Positions 50,826 through 62,313 of a stretch of 64,000 nucleotides of DNA are shown here, in pieces (within the stretch, counting starts at the first letter, position 1; every line of letters starts with the position of its first letter). The notes under the pieces were generated by a model. The model ran no database searches. It was not told where the DNA came from and worked only from the letters and a program-made list of their open reading frames with translations. Location: the NCBI RefSeq assembly GCF_019933155.2, contig NZ_CP082944.1:1-64000 (forward strand). The letters run 5' to 3'. A program made the translations under genes and the position numbers. Source of the stretch: Metabacillus dongyingensis. Lineage in GTDB: Bacteria > Bacillota > Bacilli > Bacillales > Bacillaceae.

Positions 50826-50854
50826 AGCATAACAGTGTTTCCAATAAACGTCAA
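50826..50854 (-). promoter_or_regulatory. abrB promoter
   Basis: Minus-strand TTGACG (50854-50849) and TATGCT (50831-50826), 17-base spacer, with the RNA start near 50819. The remaining gap up to the metS promoter (50855-51139) is AT-rich with nothing else recognised. Confidence 0.75.
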
Positions 50855-51139
50855 TCCTCAAATATCCAATAGTTTGTAAAATTAAGTTGGTTTTCCTTGA
50901 ACCCTTATGCACTAAGCATAATAGGAATATATACCCTTGATAAAAGGAAATTAAACTCATAAAAGGGAATTTTTAATTATACAGTGAATAGTATTAATTC
51001 AAAATATTGTTTATTTAATTATAACGATTGTTCGACAAGAATCAACAAAAATAATTCATTAGGAAACATTTGGCATACCAGAGCCATTCATATTATTCTT
51101 GTCCTCCTTTGTTTTTTTGTCCATAGAAGGTATATTTTC

Positions 51140-51167
51140 TTGATATTAAAGGCTAAGATGGTATCAT
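51140..51167 (+). promoter_or_regulatory. Candidate metS promoter
   Basis: TTGATA (51140-51145) and TATCAT (51162-51167), 16-base spacer. The leader of about 95 bases contains no T-box sequence. Confidence 0.5.
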
Positions 51168-51188
51168 AAAGAGTATAAATAACAATGA

Positions 51189-53222
<2,034 letters not shown>

Positions 53223-53232
53223 AAAAAGAGAA

Positions 53233-53282
53233 GAAAGAGGTGTTTCACGTGTAACAATCGGGAATGACGCCTCTTTTTTTCT
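53233..53282 (+). terminator. Terminator after metS
   Basis: AAGAGGTGT pairs with ACGCCTCTT (one G-T pair) across a 23-base loop, followed by seven T residues. The loop and part of the left arm are the parS-like site. Confidence 0.75.
53241..53256. other. parS-like ParB (Spo0J) binding site
   Basis: TGTTTCACGTGTAACA differs from the 16-base parS consensus TGTTTCACGTGAAACA at one position. Spo0J nucleates here to organise the origin region for segregation. Its distance from dnaA fits the known clustering of parS near oriC. Confidence 0.85.
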
Positions 53283-53313
53283 TTGCTTAAACCCTATGAA
53301 AGGATGTCGAAAC

Positions 53314-54084
53314 ATGTTATTTGATACACATGCTCATTTAAATGCAATTCAATACAATGATGACTTAGAAGAAGTGATTGAAAGAGCACTTGAAGAAGGG
53401 GTAACCCATACGGTTGTAGTCGGCTTTGATACGGAGACCATTACACGTGCTATCGAGCTTGCGGAGAAGTATGATTTTATCTATGCAGCTGTTGGCTGGC
53501 ATCCAGTCGATGCCATTGATATGAAAGATGAAGACCTCAAGTGGATAAAAGAACTTGCATCACACCCTAAAGTTGTAGCGATTGGCGAGATGGGGCTTGA
53601 TTATTATTGGGATAAATCTCCGAAGGAAATTCAAAAGGATGTATTCCGCAAGCAAATCGCCCTTGCTAAAGAAGTGCAGCTTCCAATAATTATTCATAAT
53701 CGGGATGCAACTTCCGATGTTGTTGAAATTCTGCAGGAAGAAAATGCAAGTGAAGTAGGCGGCATAATGCATTGTTTTACAGGAAGTCTTGAAGTGGCGA
53801 AACAATGTATGGATATGAATTTTTATATTTCATTTGGCGGGCCGGTTACATTTAAAAATGCTAAAAAACCGAAGGAAGTTGCTGCGCAAATTCCAATGGA
53901 TCGTCTTTTAATAGAAACTGATTGCCCATACTTAACACCTCATCCGTTTAGAGGAAAACGAAATGAACCGAGCTATGTGAAATATGTAGCAGAGCAAATT
54001 GCTGAACTTAGAGAAATGGATTATGCAGAATTTGTTAGACAAACTTCCGACAATGCAAAAAGATTATTCGGCATTTCTCGCTAA
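53314..54084 (+). CDS. tatD: TatD-family metal-dependent hydrolase YabD
   Basis: A 256-residue TIM-barrel hydrolase, with metal ligands visible as DTHAHL near 4-9, GEMGLDYY near 91-98, HNRDA near 128-132, HCFTGS near 154-159 and ETDCPYLTPHPFRG near 202-215. Relatives are nucleases acting on DNA ends. ATG 53314 follows AAAGGATG; upstream open frame overlaps metS and the terminator and is not used. It is followed by yabE. Confidence 0.94.
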   Translation: MLFDTHAHLNAIQYNDDLEEVIERALEEGVTHTVVVGFDTETITRAIELAEKYDFIYAAVGWHPVDAIDMKDEDLKWIKELASHPKVVAIGEMGLDYYWDKSPKEIQKDVFRKQIALAKEVQLPIIIHNRDATSDVVEILQEENASEVGGIMHCFTGSLEVAKQCMDMNFYISFGGPVTFKNAKKPKEVAAQIPMDRLLIETDCPYLTPHPFRGKRNEPSYVKYVAEQIAELREMDYAEFVRQTSDNAKRLFGISR

Positions 54085-54258
54085 AGGAATTTGTAGAATT
54101 TTGATAGGGCTTGTCCGAAAGTACAGGTTTTAAAGAGGTTCTACATGTCTCTTTTTCCTCATAGGATATATTTGTCGACAAGAATTGCTTCACTTTTTGA
54201 TAGTTTTTTAGCATAATAGTGATTACGATTAGAAAAAATTGATAGAAGTGGGTGAGGG

Positions 54259-54287
54259 TTGACAGCAAGATCGATACTTTATATAAT
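54259..54287 (+). promoter_or_regulatory. yabE promoter, full sigma-A consensus
   Basis: TTGACA (54259-54264), a 17-base spacer and TATAAT (54282-54287) match the consensus exactly. The RNA start near 54294 lies at the ribosome binding site, so the leader is very short. Confidence 0.85.
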
Positions 54288-54316
54288 CCTCGGAGGAGAA
54301 GGAGGCGTTTTTCATA

Positions 54317-55546
54317 GTGATAAATAATATGAAAAAGCTGTTATCCGCAAAACTAAGCTTTAACAAGATTGTCCTCGCAATTGTCAGTTTAGTAGTTTTG
54401 GGAACGGGTACTGCATTCGCGACATTTGAAGCGTCGAAGAACACAGTTACTGTTTCGCTGAACGGCAAAGACGAGAAGCTCAGGACACACGCACGTACAG
54501 TTGATGAATTACTCCAAGATTTAGACATAGATAGAAAACAAGAAGACGAGGTATCCCCATCAGGAGATACTAAGATCAAAAACAATCTAAAAGTTGTTTA
54601 TGAGGCTTCGAAACCTGTACAGCTTACGGTGGACGATGAGAAAAGGACAATAAGGACAACAGCAAAAACCGTAGAAGAATTTTTGAAAGAACAAAAAATA
54701 GCAGTTTCAGAGCACGATAAGATGAATGCTTCGTTGCAAACGAAAATTTCTGATAATCTTAAGCTCAACATTGAGAAAGCCATACAGATCACACTAACAG
54801 TTGAAAATAAAAAACAACAAGTATGGTCAACTTCGACTACTGTCGCTGACTTTTTGAAAGACCAAAAGGTACAGGTAAATGAACTTGATAAGGTTGAACC
54901 CCAAATTCATGAAACATTGAGTGCAAATGACGCCGTAATAGTCACACGTGTAGAAAAAGTCACCGATGTAGTGGAAGAACCAGTTGCATTTTCAGTTGTA
55001 ACAAAAAATGATAACAGCATTCCAAAAGGAAAACAGGAAGTTATTAAGCCTGGTACAGAAGGTACTGTTGCGAAACATTTTGAGGTTATGCTTGAAAATG
55101 GAAAAGAAGTGTCAAGAAAGCTGATCAAAGAAGAAACGAAAAGTGAAAGTCAGGACCGTGTTGTTGTAATAGGCACAAAAGCTGCACCTAAGCCTGTGAG
55201 TACGGCAAGTACTTCAAGCAAGCCTGAAACAGTGTCGCGTTCAAACGATTCTGTTGCAAAAGAGTTTTATGTTACATCAACTGCTTATACCGCTCATTGT
55301 AATGGGTGTTCCGGCACGACTGCCACAGGTGTCGATTTAAGAGCAAATCCGAATGCCAAAGTAATCGCGGTAGATCCAAGTGTTATTCCTTTAGGGTCTA
55401 AAGTTTATGTAGAAGGTTACGGATATGCCATTGCCTCGGATACAGGCGGCGCAATCAAAGGGAAAAAGATTGATGTTTTCTTCTCTGATAAGGGAGCAGC
55501 CTATCGATGGGGAAGAAAGCAAGTTAAAATCAAAGTGTTAAATTGA
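54317..55546 (+). CDS. yabE: YabE, resuscitation-promoting factor-like cell wall hydrolase
   Basis: A 409-residue secreted or membrane-anchored wall protein. After an N-terminal hydrophobic segment (IVLAIVSLVVLGTGTAFA, about 17-34) come three DUF348 repeats (about 38-215), a G5 domain (about 220-300), and a C-terminal 3D domain with the three aspartates in AVDPS, ASDTGG and KIDVFF. 3D domains are lytic transglycosylases. GTG 54317 is at a fair distance from AGGAGG (54299-54304); ATG 54329 is too far. In B. subtilis an antisense RNA controls this gene; I could not confirm its promoter here. Confidence 0.92.
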   Translation: MINNMKKLLSAKLSFNKIVLAIVSLVVLGTGTAFATFEASKNTVTVSLNGKDEKLRTHARTVDELLQDLDIDRKQEDEVSPSGDTKIKNNLKVVYEASKPVQLTVDDEKRTIRTTAKTVEEFLKEQKIAVSEHDKMNASLQTKISDNLKLNIEKAIQITLTVENKKQQVWSTSTTVADFLKDQKVQVNELDKVEPQIHETLSANDAVIVTRVEKVTDVVEEPVAFSVVTKNDNSIPKGKQEVIKPGTEGTVAKHFEVMLENGKEVSRKLIKEETKSESQDRVVVIGTKAAPKPVSTASTSSKPETVSRSNDSVAKEFYVTSTAYTAHCNGCSGTTATGVDLRANPNAKVIAVDPSVIPLGSKVYVEGYGYAIASDTGGAIKGKKIDVFFSDKGAAYRWGRKQVKIKVLN

Positions 55547-55552
55547 TTCTCT

Positions 55553-55582
55553 GACAGAGGGTTTAGATCCCTCTGTTTTTTT
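55553..55582 (+). terminator. Terminator after yabE
   Basis: ACAGAGGG/CCCTCTGT with a seven-base loop and seven T residues. A TATAAT at 55587-55592 follows and may help start rnmV, without a clear -35. Confidence 0.92.
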
Positions 55583-55663
55583 GCGTTATAATGGGGTACA
55601 ATTACGTTTCAATAATATAGACGTTTGACTGCTCAGGAAAGTTTCACCTTTTTGGAGGAAAAC

Positions 55664-57101
<1,438 letters not shown>

Positions 57102-57118
57102 AGTTCATTTATGAAAAA

Positions 57119-57151
57119 TGGCCCGCAGCGAAAGACAGCTGCGGGCTTTTT
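57119..57151 (+). terminator. Terminator after ksgA
   Basis: GCCCGCAGC/GCTGCGGGC, a perfect nine-base stem with an eight-base loop, then T residues. Confidence 0.93.
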
Positions 57152-57213
57152 ATATGGGCATTTTTTGATATGAAGGCAGTGGGAATGAATGGTTTTAATT
57201 GCTTAACGTGCCC

Positions 57214-57360
57214 AAGGCGGTTCTGCTTTTCTATTGTTCAGCTCCACCGCCCAACTCCTCGGCCAGAACGGATTCACCGAAAAAGTCAAACCCGGACTTT
57301 TCCGGTGAATCCTTATCTGTCTGTCGGAGCTAAACGGGCGGTTCCGCTTTTCTGGCGGGT
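57214..57360. repeat. Composite palindromic repeat, copy 2
   Basis: It contains AGCTCC (57240-57245) and GGAGCT (57326-57331) outer arms, an 18-base internal hairpin (57270-57287 with 57295-57312, one mismatch, loop AAACCCG), and the 15-mer TTCCGCTTTTCTGGC (57342-57356) that is identical in copy 1 at 8143-8157. A diverged half copy (GGCGGTTCTGCTTTTCTA) opens the element. The rest of the gap, 57361-57518, shows nothing clear. Confidence 0.7.
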
Positions 57361-57518
57361 CACACTTTTCAATCAGCATCATAGGCTAGAAAAGGATTGT
57401 TCTTAGCTTAGGGGTCTAAACGAATTAGACATAGAATGGGCATCACCTTAGGGCCTAACCAGTCCGCGGTGCTCTTTGAAGATCAGTTCCGGGGAATCGG
57501 TCATTTGGAGTGAAGAAC

Positions 57519-58406
57519 ATGCAAATAAAAATTGGAGATATCGTAGCCCGAAAATCCTATAAGTATGATGTCCTGTTTCGGGTAATAGACCTGAAACAAG
57601 CAGAAGATGGAACGTGGGCTGCCATTTTATACGGAGAAGAAGTACGACTGATCGCAGATGCGTTATGTGACGATTTAGCAGTTATTGGAGATCGGGAACG
57701 CAATAAAAGGAAAGTGCATGAAAAAGAAATGCTTGAGCAGTCTCTGTACTTATTAAAGCAGGATTACCGCTTATTGCAGGAAAAGCGTGAGTATGGAGCG
57801 ACGGCAAGCTACAGCCACAATGAGGAGTTTTTTCATTTGCCTGGGAAAGTGCTCCACTTAGATGGCGATCCGCTATACCTGCAAAAGTGTCTGACTCTCT
57901 ATGAGCGTGTCGGTGTCCCGGTCTTTGGCGTACATGTGAAAGAAACGGAGATGCAGGAGGTTGTAACGGATCTTATTGAAGAATACCGGCCTAATATCCT
58001 TGTCATAACAGGTCATGATTCATACTCAAAGCATAAAGGCTCGATTAATGATCTCAATGCCTACCGTCATTCGAAGCATTTCGTTCAAACTGTGCGCAAT
58101 GCAAGAAAAGCCGTCCCTCATCTAGACCAGCTGGTTATCTTTGCGGGTGCCTGTCAGTCTCACTTTGAATCTTTAATCAGTGCAGGAGCCAATTTTGCGA
58201 GCTCGCCATCGCGAGTTAATATTCATGCATTGGATCCAGTGTATATAGTCGCTAAAATAAGTTTTACTCCTTTTATGGAGAGAATTAACGTCTGGGATGT
58301 CCTGCGCAATACGCTTACAAGAGAGAAGGGTCTTGGCGGGGTTGAAACAAAAGGTGTCCTCCGTACAGGCATGCCTTATCACAGGCATGAGGATTCCAAT
58401 TCTTAG
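57519..58406 (+). CDS. yabG: Sporulation-specific protease YabG
   Basis: A 295-residue cysteine protease that processes spore-coat and SpoIVA-associated proteins before coat cross-linking. The family segments are the start MQIKIGDIVARKSYKYDV, VITGHDSYSKH (His) near 168-178, and FAGACQSHFESL (Cys) near 212-223. ATG 57519 follows TTGGAG; GTG 57510 overlaps that site. It is expected to be sigma-K dependent, but I could not find a convincing promoter in the repeat-bearing gap upstream. Confidence 0.93.
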   Translation: MQIKIGDIVARKSYKYDVLFRVIDLKQAEDGTWAAILYGEEVRLIADALCDDLAVIGDRERNKRKVHEKEMLEQSLYLLKQDYRLLQEKREYGATASYSHNEEFFHLPGKVLHLDGDPLYLQKCLTLYERVGVPVFGVHVKETEMQEVVTDLIEEYRPNILVITGHDSYSKHKGSINDLNAYRHSKHFVQTVRNARKAVPHLDQLVIFAGACQSHFESLISAGANFASSPSRVNIHALDPVYIVAKISFTPFMERINVWDVLRNTLTREKGLGGVETKGVLRTGMPYHRHEDSNS

Positions 58407-58567
58407 GGCTGCTTTCCACTTTGAGAGAGCGGTCTTTTCTTCTGATGGTGAAAAAAAGCGCAGCTTTTATTGGAAAAATGAAAACATTTCCTATCTTTAC
58501 ATAAAAATTAAGAAATAGGTAAAGCCTAGTTTGTAGAGAGAACGTGAATTTTGTTGAAAATATTTTG

Positions 58568-58597
58568 TTGACAACGAACTTTTATCACTGTTATAAT
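58568..58597 (+). promoter_or_regulatory. Upstream veg promoter
   Basis: TTGACA (58568-58573) and TATAAT (58592-58597), perfect hexamers with an 18-base spacer. Confidence 0.88.
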
Positions 58598-58608
58598 TTA
58601 AATTTTAT

Positions 58609-58637
58609 TTGACTTAAAATAGGCTATCGTGTATACT
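58609..58637 (+). promoter_or_regulatory. Downstream veg promoter
   Basis: TTGACT (58609-58614) and TATACT (58632-58637), 17-base spacer. The tandem layout and the shared AATTTTATTTGAC link match the strong B. subtilis veg promoter region. Confidence 0.88.
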
Positions 58638-58658
58638 GAAATTAGTGAGGTGGATGCA

Positions 58659-58928
58659 ATGGCAAAAACTTTAGTCGATATCAAAAATTCCCTGGATTCT
58701 AATCTTGGAAAGCGGCTTACGCTTAAAGCAAACGGCGGCCGCAGAAAAACGATTGAGCGTTCAGGTGTTCTTACAGAAACATACCCAGCTGTTTTCGTTG
58801 TACAACTAGATCAAGATGAAAATGCATTTGAACGTGTATCATACAGTTATGCCGATGTATTAACTGAAACAGTGCAATTAACATTTTTTGAAGATACTTC
58901 AGGTTCAGTGGCAGTTGCTGGGCAGTAG
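58659..58928 (+). CDS. veg: Veg protein, biofilm stimulator
   Basis: An 89-residue protein of the Veg family ([50 protein letters not shown]). In B. subtilis it promotes matrix gene expression by countering SinR. ATG 58659 follows GTGAGGTGG; the GTG 58629 lies inside the second promoter and cannot be used. The two strong promoters predict high vegetative expression. Confidence 0.95.
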   Translation: MAKTLVDIKNSLDSNLGKRLTLKANGGRRKTIERSGVLTETYPAVFVVQLDQDENAFERVSYSYADVLTETVQLTFFEDTSGSVAVAGQ

Positions 58929-58953
58929 ACACATGTTTGCTGCTTTTTTTTTT
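58922..58953 (+). terminator. Terminator after veg
   Basis: GCAG-A-AC/GT-T-CTGC stem with wobble pairs, followed by ten T residues; it overlaps the veg stop. Confidence 0.65.
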
Positions 58954-58988
58954 GGTTAAAAATCATTTAATGATTCTTTATTTATTTT

Positions 58989-59019
58989 GGATAACACTAA
59001 CGCAAAGCCGCACATACTA
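58989..59019 (+). promoter_or_regulatory. Candidate sigma-G promoter of sspF
   Basis: GGATA (58989-58993) and CATACTA (59013-59019) fit the sigma-G elements GnATR and CATnnTA, with a 19-base gap that is one base longer than usual. Confidence 0.35.
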
Positions 59020-59094
59020 ATAGTGCCGCTTTTTTTTATGCGGTTAAATCAAGCAGGATTTAGAATCAGACGTAAATTAAAGGGGTGTTCTGTG

Positions 59095-59277
59095 ATGGGA
59101 AGACGTCAGGGAATCATGTCCGATGAATTTAAATACGAACTGGCTAAAGACTTGGGGTTTTATGATACGGTAAAAAATGATGGCTGGGGTGCAATCAGAT
59201 CGCGCGATGCCGGCAACATGGTGAAGAGGGCGATTGAGCTTGCAGAACAGCACCTATCAAGTCAGAATAAATCATAA
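59095..59277 (+). CDS. sspF: Small acid-soluble spore protein SspF
   Basis: A 60-residue alpha/beta-type SASP relative that coats spore DNA. The start [18 protein letters not shown] and the conserved piece [19 protein letters not shown] identify it. ATG 59095 follows AAAGGGGTG; the open frame upstream has no support. It lies between veg and ispE, as in B. subtilis. Confidence 0.95.
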   Translation: MGRRQGIMSDEFKYELAKDLGFYDTVKNDGWGAIRSRDAGNMVKRAIELAEQHLSSQNKS

Positions 59278-59295
59278 AGCATAAAAACAGACGGC

Positions 59296-59326
59296 AAAAG
59301 CCGGGGCGATAAGCTCCGGCTTTTTA
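59296..59326 (+). terminator. Terminator after sspF
   Basis: AAAGCCGG/CCGGCTTT with inner GGC/GCT pairing and five T residues. Confidence 0.9.
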
Positions 59327-59409
59327 TCACAATAAAAACAGGCTCATTATTTCAAATGTTCCACCAATAAAGTGAAATGTCGAAAACTGCGTTATATTCA
59401 TTCTATTTG

Positions 59410-59418
59410 TGGTACAAT
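59410..59418 (+). promoter_or_regulatory. Extended -10 promoter of ispE
   Basis: TG-G-TACAAT, 37 bases before ispE. No good -35 is seen. Confidence 0.5.
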
Positions 59419-59455
59419 GTGGATAATTTCAGTTCGTTAAAAGTAGGTGAAAATG

Positions 59456-60325
59456 TTGCGTATTTTGGAGAAAGCGCCAGCTAAAATCAATCTATCGCTC
59501 GATGTCCTTCATAAGAGAACAGATGGTTTTCATGAAGTGAAAATGATCATGACGACCATCGACCTGGCTGATCGCGTCGAACTTGTGGAGCTTGCGTCTG
59601 ATGAGATCAAAATCATTTCTCATAATCGATTTGTCCCGGATGACCAGCGGAATTTAGCTTATCAGGCTGCTTTATTATTAAAAAAGCGGTGCGGTGTAAG
59701 AAAAGGAGTCTCTATAGCCATTACAAAGGTGATTCCTGTGGCTGCCGGCCTGGCAGGGGGCAGCAGTGATGCAGCTGCTACTCTTAGAGGTTTGAACAGG
59801 TTATGGAAGCTTGGACTTAGCTTAGATGAGCTAGCAGAGCTTGGAGCCGAGATAGGCTCAGATGTTTCATTCTGTGTCTACGGAGGAACTGCACTGGCTA
59901 CGGGCCGGGGTGAAAAGATTCAGCATATCGATACTCCGCCTCATTGCTGGGTCGTACTGGCAAAGCCGACGATTGGCGTATCTACTGCTGATGTGTACCG
60001 CAATTTAAATTTGAGTGCTGTTACTCACCCAGATGTAGAAGGGATGATTGAAGGAATCAAGGAACAGGATTTTGATCAGATTTGCAGCCTTTTGGGAAAT
60101 GTGCTGGAAGATGTTACCTTAAAGATGTATCCAGAGGTAGCTAATATTAAAGATCAAATGAAGCGGTTTGGTGCTGATTCTGTGCTGATGAGCGGCAGCG
60201 GGCCTACTGTTTTTGGCCTTGTCCGCTATGAATCGAGGCTTCATCGTGTGTATAACGGATTAAGAGGTTTTTGCGATCAGGTATTTGCTGTAAGATTGCT
60301 TGGGGAACGGAATAACCTTGATTAA
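59456..60325 (+). CDS. ispE: 4-diphosphocytidyl-2-C-methyl-D-erythritol kinase
   Basis: Phosphorylates CDP-ME in the non-mevalonate isoprenoid pathway. The 289-residue GHMP kinase has the N-terminal [11 protein letters not shown] (catalytic Lys) near 6-16, the ATP loop [15 protein letters not shown] near 92-106, and the GHMP C-terminal motif [11 protein letters not shown] near 246-256. TTG 59456 is preferred because AGGTG ends six bases before it; ATG 59453 is too close. It is followed by purR. Confidence 0.96.
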   Translation: MRILEKAPAKINLSLDVLHKRTDGFHEVKMIMTTIDLADRVELVELASDEIKIISHNRFVPDDQRNLAYQAALLLKKRCGVRKGVSIAITKVIPVAAGLAGGSSDAAATLRGLNRLWKLGLSLDELAELGAEIGSDVSFCVYGGTALATGRGEKIQHIDTPPHCWVVLAKPTIGVSTADVYRNLNLSAVTHPDVEGMIEGIKEQDFDQICSLLGNVLEDVTLKMYPEVANIKDQMKRFGADSVLMSGSGPTVFGLVRYESRLHRVYNGLRGFCDQVFAVRLLGERNNLD

Positions 60326-60367
60326 ATCCGTATATTAAGTTATATTATCTTTAAAATATTCGGATTT
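60324..60367. promoter_or_regulatory. Inverted pair of PurBox-like sites before purR
   Basis: AAATCCGTATATT (60324-60336) and, on the minus strand, AAATCCGAATATT (60367-60355) match AWWWCCGAACWWT at 11 and 12 of 13 positions. They face each other with 18 bases between. This is the known layout of PurR operators, implying autoregulation. Confidence 0.65.
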
Positions 60368-60380
60368 TGGAGGTTATTCC

Positions 60381-61217
60381 ATGAAATTTCGTCGCAGTGG
60401 AAGGCTTGTTGATATGACTTATTACTTGCTACAACATCCACATGCACTTGTTCCTTTAACTTTTTTCTCTGATCAGTATCAATCGGCCAAGTCTTCAATC
60501 AGTGAAGATTTGACGATTATAAAGCAAACTTTTGAACAGCGTGGCATTGGTTCACTCTTAACCGTGCCGGGCGCAGCCGGCGGAGTTAAATTTATTCCTA
60601 AAATCGGGATAAGCGAAGCAAAAGTAATTATTTCTGAACTTTGCAGTTTAATCGCTAAACCTGAACGCCTGCTGCCCGGGGGATATTTATATTTAACAGA
60701 TATACTCGGAAACCCGACTATGGTGAATCAGATTGGACGTTTATTTGCATCTGTTTTCGCTGACCGCAAAATTGATATTGTCATGACGGTAGCAACAAAA
60801 GGGATTCCTGTTGCTTACGCAGTAGCAAATCAGCTTGACGTGCCAGTTGTCATTGTAAGAAGAGACAGCAAGGTAACAGAAGGGCCGACTGTCAGCATCA
60901 ATTATGTTTCAGGTTCATCAAAGAGAATTCAGACAATGGTTTTATCAAAAAGAAGTCTTAAAGTGGGTTCGAATGTCCTGATTATTGATGACTTTATGAA
61001 AGCCGGCGGAACAATAAATGGAATGGTCAGCATGGTAGAAGAGTTTAATGCAAATCTTGCCGGAATTGGCGTGCTGGTTGAATCAGAAGGTGTAGAAGAA
61101 CGCCTTGTGGATGAATACATATCTGTAGTGAAATTAACAGATGTTGATGTAAAAGAGAAACAAATCGATGTCATGGACGGAAACTTCTTTCGCTTCTTAA
61201 ACCAAGTAACTTTATAG
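60381..61217 (+). CDS. purR: Purine operon repressor PurR
   Basis: Represses purine genes; PRPP binding releases it. The 278-residue protein has an N-terminal winged helix (KFRRSGRLVDMTYYLLQHP) and a phosphoribosyltransferase-like domain with the PRPP loop VLIIDDFMKAGGTI near 199-212. GGAGG precedes ATG 60381. PurBox-like sites lie directly upstream. ridA follows nine bases after the stop. Confidence 0.97.
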   Translation: MKFRRSGRLVDMTYYLLQHPHALVPLTFFSDQYQSAKSSISEDLTIIKQTFEQRGIGSLLTVPGAAGGVKFIPKIGISEAKVIISELCSLIAKPERLLPGGYLYLTDILGNPTMVNQIGRLFASVFADRKIDIVMTVATKGIPVAYAVANQLDVPVVIVRRDSKVTEGPTVSINYVSGSSKRIQTMVLSKRSLKVGSNVLIIDDFMKAGGTINGMVSMVEEFNANLAGIGVLVESEGVEERLVDEYISVVKLTDVDVKEKQIDVMDGNFFRFLNQVTL

Positions 61218-61226
61218 GGAGAGATT

Positions 61227-61604
61227 ATGATGAGAAAAGTTGATACAAAAAAAGCTCCGGCGGCTATTGGACCTTATTGTCAGGGGATTGTCATTGACCG
61301 ATTATTCTTCAGTTCGGGTCAAATTCCGCTTACTCCTGAAGGTGAAATGGTGAATGGCTCAATTGAAGAGCAGACACATCAGGTTTTTTCGAATTTAAAA
61401 GCTGTGCTTGAAGAAGCGGGTGCCTCTTTACAGACTGTTGTAAAAGCAACTGTATTTTTAAAAGATATGAATACCTTCGCTGCATTCAACGAAGTGTATT
61501 CCGAATACTTCAGCGAACATAAACCTGCCCGTTCATGTGTTGAAGTAGCAAGATTGCCTAAAGATGTGCTGGTAGAAATTGAAGTTATTGCTTCTGTTAA
61601 CTGA
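61227..61604 (+). CDS. ridA: RidA-family reactive enamine/imine deaminase (YabJ)
   Basis: Hydrolyses the 2-aminoacrylate-type intermediates released by PLP enzymes. The 125-residue protein has the family segments [27 protein letters not shown], and the substrate arginine in [15 protein letters not shown] near 102. GGGAGAG precedes a double ATG (61227 and 61230). It forms an operon with purR, the B. subtilis purR-yabJ arrangement. Confidence 0.95.
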   Translation: MMRKVDTKKAPAAIGPYCQGIVIDRLFFSSGQIPLTPEGEMVNGSIEEQTHQVFSNLKAVLEEAGASLQTVVKATVFLKDMNTFAAFNEVYSEYFSEHKPARSCVEVARLPKDVLVEIEVIASVN

Positions 61605-61747
61605 TCATTTTAGGATGGAGCTTTTGCAAGATGAGCCATTTATGATTAGCTGTATATTTAAAAAAATCATTAATTAATGGCAAAAACACAAGCATCCAGA
61701 TTAAATGAGCACAATCACCTGATTTTTCAAAATATTTTTCCATTCTT

Positions 61748-61776
61748 GCAGGAAAAAGAAAAATTCCGTTGAATAA
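61748..61776 (+). promoter_or_regulatory. Sigma-H promoter of spoVG
   Basis: GCAGGAAAA (61748-61756) and GTTGAATAA (61768-61776) fit RnAGGAwWW / RnnGAATww, with the same 14 bases between AGGAAAA and GAAT as in B. subtilis spoVG. The AT-rich stretch just upstream (61660-61745) is a plausible AbrB site. Confidence 0.8.
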
Positions 61777-61817
61777 CTTAACTAAAGTTTTTCATACAGG
61801 AAAAGGTGGTGAACAGA

Positions 61818-62108
61818 ATGGAAGTAACTGACGTAAGATTACGCCGCGTAAACACCGAAGGCCGCATGAGAGCGATTGCATCAATAACGTTGGATCATGA
61901 GTTTGTTGTTCATGATATCCGTGTGATTGATGGAAACAATGGACTTTTTGTGGCAATGCCAAGCAAACGCACTCCGGACGGAGAGTTCCGTGATATCGCA
62001 CATCCAATTAATTCTGGAACTCGCGGGAAAATTCAAGAGGCAGTATTAGCCGAGTATCATCGTTTAGGTGAACTTGAAGTTGAATTTGAGGAAGCAGGCG
62101 CTTCTTGA
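61818..62108 (+). CDS. spoVG: SpoVG, RNA/DNA-binding septation regulator
   Basis: A 96-residue regulator required for efficient asymmetric septation and cortex formation and known to bind nucleic acid. The start [11 protein letters not shown] and the motif [20 protein letters not shown] ([14 protein letters not shown]) are diagnostic. ATG 61818 follows AAAGGTGGTGA. It has its own sigma-H promoter and terminator. Confidence 0.97.
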   Translation: MEVTDVRLRRVNTEGRMRAIASITLDHEFVVHDIRVIDGNNGLFVAMPSKRTPDGEFRDIAHPINSGTRGKIQEAVLAEYHRLGELEVEFEEAGAS

Positions 62109-62124
62109 TTATATGAAGCACTTT

Positions 62125-62165
62125 AAAAGTCGGGTAGGACTTAGTCCTATTCGGCTTTTTTTTTT
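62125..62165 (+). terminator. Terminator after spoVG
   Basis: AAGTCGGGTAGGAC pairs with GTCCTATTCGGCTT, with several G-T pairs and a three-base loop, followed by about ten T residues. Confidence 0.85.
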
Positions 62166-62248
62166 ATCAAAACTACTGCTGAAATGATTGAAAGGGCCTT
62201 ACATATCATGACAATTTTATGAAAAATTATGTACTTTCATATGTTTTC

Positions 62249-62277
62249 TTGAAATAAGGTGCTATTTGAGATATATT
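62249..62277 (+). promoter_or_regulatory. glmU-prs promoter
   Basis: TTGAAA (62249-62254) and TATATT (62272-62277), 17-base spacer, 36 bases before glmU. Confidence 0.7.
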
Positions 62278-62313
62278 TTTCTATGGATAAAAAGGTATAT
62301 TGGAGGCCTGAAA

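Noticed and set aside
55586..55611. ECF-type antisense promoter opposite the end of yabE (TGAAAC on the minus strand at 55611-55606)
   Set aside because: The -35 matches, but no CGTC or CGAC lies 16-17 bases downstream; only ATAACG is present.
57428..57440. Sigma-K promoter for yabG (CATAGAAT)
   Set aside because: No AC-type -35 at proper spacing, and the start would be 80 bases before the gene.
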